DNA from: Thermohalobaculum sp039185235 | GTDB lineage: Bacteria; Pseudomonadota; Alphaproteobacteria; Rhodobacterales; Rhodobacteraceae | NCBI GenBank assembly: GCA_039185235.1 | Contig: JBCDAS010000224.1 | Coordinates: 1-7,228, forward strand | Direction of reading: 5' to 3' | DNA: 7,228 bases | Shown: one piece after another, positions 6,354-7,228 of the stretch | How positions within the stretch are numbered: position 1 is the stretch's first letter | Layout of the letters: each line of letters opens with the position of its first letter | Made by a program: the position numbers and the translations under genes | Notes under the pieces: model-generated | Told to the model about the DNA's origin: nothing | The model's database searches: none | What the model saw: only the letters and a program-made list of their open reading frames with translations

Positions 6354-6700
6354 GAGTGCCCGGCAACGTGGTCATCCACTGCGATCCTGGTTTCGAGGCC
6401 TTCGGCAGAGGACAGAGCCATGGGATTTCTGCTGACGACCATGCGTCCAGACCGGGAGTTGAACTTTGCAGCCGCAGGGACGAGCACCTCGATCAACGAT
6501 GCAACTGGAACGCGGGTTCTCTGACGATCGGTCTTCAGGCTCACAGTGATGTTCAGCTTTTGTTTCGGTTTGGTAGGCGATTTGCAACCAACCCCGATCG
6601 ACACAACTTTTGCGTGCAATTCGAACTTATACGACAGATTAATGCAACCTATACTACTTACACCGGACATTCAATTCACCTTTTAAGGACTGATATGTCC
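6354..6700. other. Unassigned 347-base spacer between convergent genes
   Basis: No recognisable gene, RNA or mobile element. The right part (about 6520-6700) is clearly richer in A and T than the surrounding genes. Two long frames cross it in opposite directions. One on the minus strand starts at 6670 with AGGTG 6 bases upstream and runs to 6050, deep inside the thioesterase gene. One on the plus strand starts at 6350 (ATG overlapping the thioesterase stop as ATGA) and stays open to the end of the window, where it lies antisense to the allantoinase-like gene. They share codon register, so each is the other's mirror. Neither gives a sequence I recognise, and neither has the steady GC-rich third positions of the neighbouring genes. 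There is no clear rho-independent terminator for the operon. It could be a decayed gene or a transferred fragment. Confidence 0.5.
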
Positions 6701-6703
6701 TTA
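6684..6703. repeat. Short inverted repeat overlapping the allantoinase-like stop codon
   Basis: TAAGGAC (6684-6690) and GTCCTTA (6697-6703) form a perfect 7-bp stem around TGATAT. It overlaps the minus-strand stop codon (6701-6703). The minus-strand transcript would read the hairpin and then TTAAAAGG, without a T-tract, so it is at best a weak terminator for that gene. Confidence 0.35.
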
Positions 6704-7228
6704 CTCTGGCGGCGGAAAAACCTCGGCCCAGTGTTGAGCGATATCGCCACGCCGAGCGATCCAGACAGCGTCGTGACCGCGGATGTAGTCAAGAATTTCG
6801 TGCAGCGCGCGGATCCGGCCCGGGCGACCGATCAGGCGGGCATGCAAGCCGACGGTCAGCATTCCGCCACCTTCGCCATAGAGCGTATCAAAGCTGTCCC
6901 GGATGTAAGTCGAGAAGTCATCCGCCGTCTCGTAACCCTGCCCTCGGGCGAACCGGCTGTCATTGGTATCCAGTGCGTAGGGGATCACCAGGATCGGACG
7001 TTCGAACTCGGTGGACCAATAGGGGCGTTCGTCATCGTAGCAGTCGCTGTCATAGAGAAACCCCATCTCGGCCGCGAGACGGCGGGAATTGAGGCTGGGC
7101 AGACCCGCATAGTTGCCGAGCGGCGGCGCGCCCGTCAGCTCGATCACCTGCTTGATCGAGCGAGCGAGATGGGCGCGCTCTTCGGCTTCGTCGAGCGTAT
7201 CATGATCGATCCAACGCCAGCCATGGCA
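6701..7228 (-). CDS. puuE: PuuE-type allantoinase / polysaccharide deacetylase family protein (partial, N-terminus outside window)
   Basis: The C-terminal 175 residues of a gene that runs off the right edge; the frame is open to the last base, so no start is given. The protein matches, from memory, the C-terminal half of PuuE, the metal-independent allantoinase of the polysaccharide deacetylase (CE4) superfamily that opens the hydantoin ring of allantoin to allantoate in purine breakdown. Matching blocks are HGWRWIDHD, GFLYDSDCYDDERPYW, LVIPYALDTNDSRF, DDFSTYIRDSFDTLYGEG, GLHARLIGRPGR (all conserved around the deacetylase-like core) and the closing IARRGDIAQHW. Differences exist: the block I expect as PLGWYTGR-SPNTRRL reads PLGNYAGLPSLNSRRL, losing the Trp and the Arg. 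It may be a paralogue with another amide or ring substrate. It is convergent with the operon and probably has its own job in nitrogen metabolism. Confidence 0.83.
   Translation of the reverse strand, partial: CHGWRWIDHDTLDEAEERAHLARSIKQVIELTGAPPLGNYAGLPSLNSRRLAAEMGFLYDSDCYDDERPYWSTEFERPILVIPYALDTNDSRFARGQGYETADDFSTYIRDSFDTLYGEGGGMLTVGLHARLIGRPGRIRALHEILDYIRGHDAVWIARRGDIAQHWAEVFPPPE

Noticed and set aside
6569..6601. Possible hairpin in the GGTTTGG / CCAACC area as operon terminator
   Set aside because: Pairing is imperfect and no T-tract follows on either strand.
6050..6670. Minus-strand 206-codon frame with a fair ribosome-binding site
   Set aside because: About half lies antisense to the well-supported thioesterase gene and the product is unrecognised. 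The part outside the thioesterase is kept only as an unexplained region.
6350..7228. Plus-strand frame open from the thioesterase stop to the window end
   Set aside because: From 6701 on it is antisense to the clearly homologous PuuE-like gene, and its translation shows no known motif; long antisense frames are common in GC-rich DNA.

Overview
This GC-rich window reads like an alphaproteobacterial chromosome. A Rhodobacterales/roseobacter-type host is my best guess, inferred from base composition, compact operons with ATGA overlaps and the mix of protein families; there is no marker gene to prove it. No rRNA, tRNA, CRISPR array, insertion sequence or phage gene is visible.

Layout. Bases 1-118 are the upstream region of a BCCT-family (betaine/carnitine/choline) transporter at 199-1776. 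The transporter is preceded by a 26-codon leader ORF (119-199) with a very strong Shine-Dalgarno and a TAATG junction, and it is followed by a textbook rho-independent terminator (1793-1825), so the transporter is its own transcription unit. A small secreted protein with two cysteines lies on the minus strand (2036-2317). It is divergent from a four-gene plus-strand operon (2509-6353): acyl-CoA dehydrogenase, HSL/family-IV alpha/beta hydrolase, MmgE/PrpD-family protein and a hotdog-fold thioesterase. The last three junctions are 2 bases, an 11-base overlap and a 4-base ATGA overlap. After an unassigned, partly AT-richer spacer (6354-6700), the C-terminal 175 residues of a PuuE-type allantoinase/polysaccharide deacetylase lie on the minus strand and run off the right edge.

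How the genes may work together. The transporter keeps the tryptophan residues that bind trimethylammonium groups in BetP-type carriers. The thioesterase resembles the betainyl-CoA thioesterase domain found attached to some carnitine dehydrogenases. With an acyl-CoA dehydrogenase, a possible hydratase/dehydratase (MmgE/PrpD) and a carboxylesterase, the simplest reading is uptake and CoA-dependent side-chain oxidation of a quaternary amine (carnitine, gamma-butyrobetaine, acylcarnitine or a relative). This is inference: no CoA ligase or CoA transferase, carnitine dehydrogenase or regulator is in the window, and the combination of esterase and MmgE/PrpD with these genes is not one I can match to a named pathway. 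A similar CCCTTG-centred palindrome lies upstream of both the transporter and the operon, which would fit a shared regulator.
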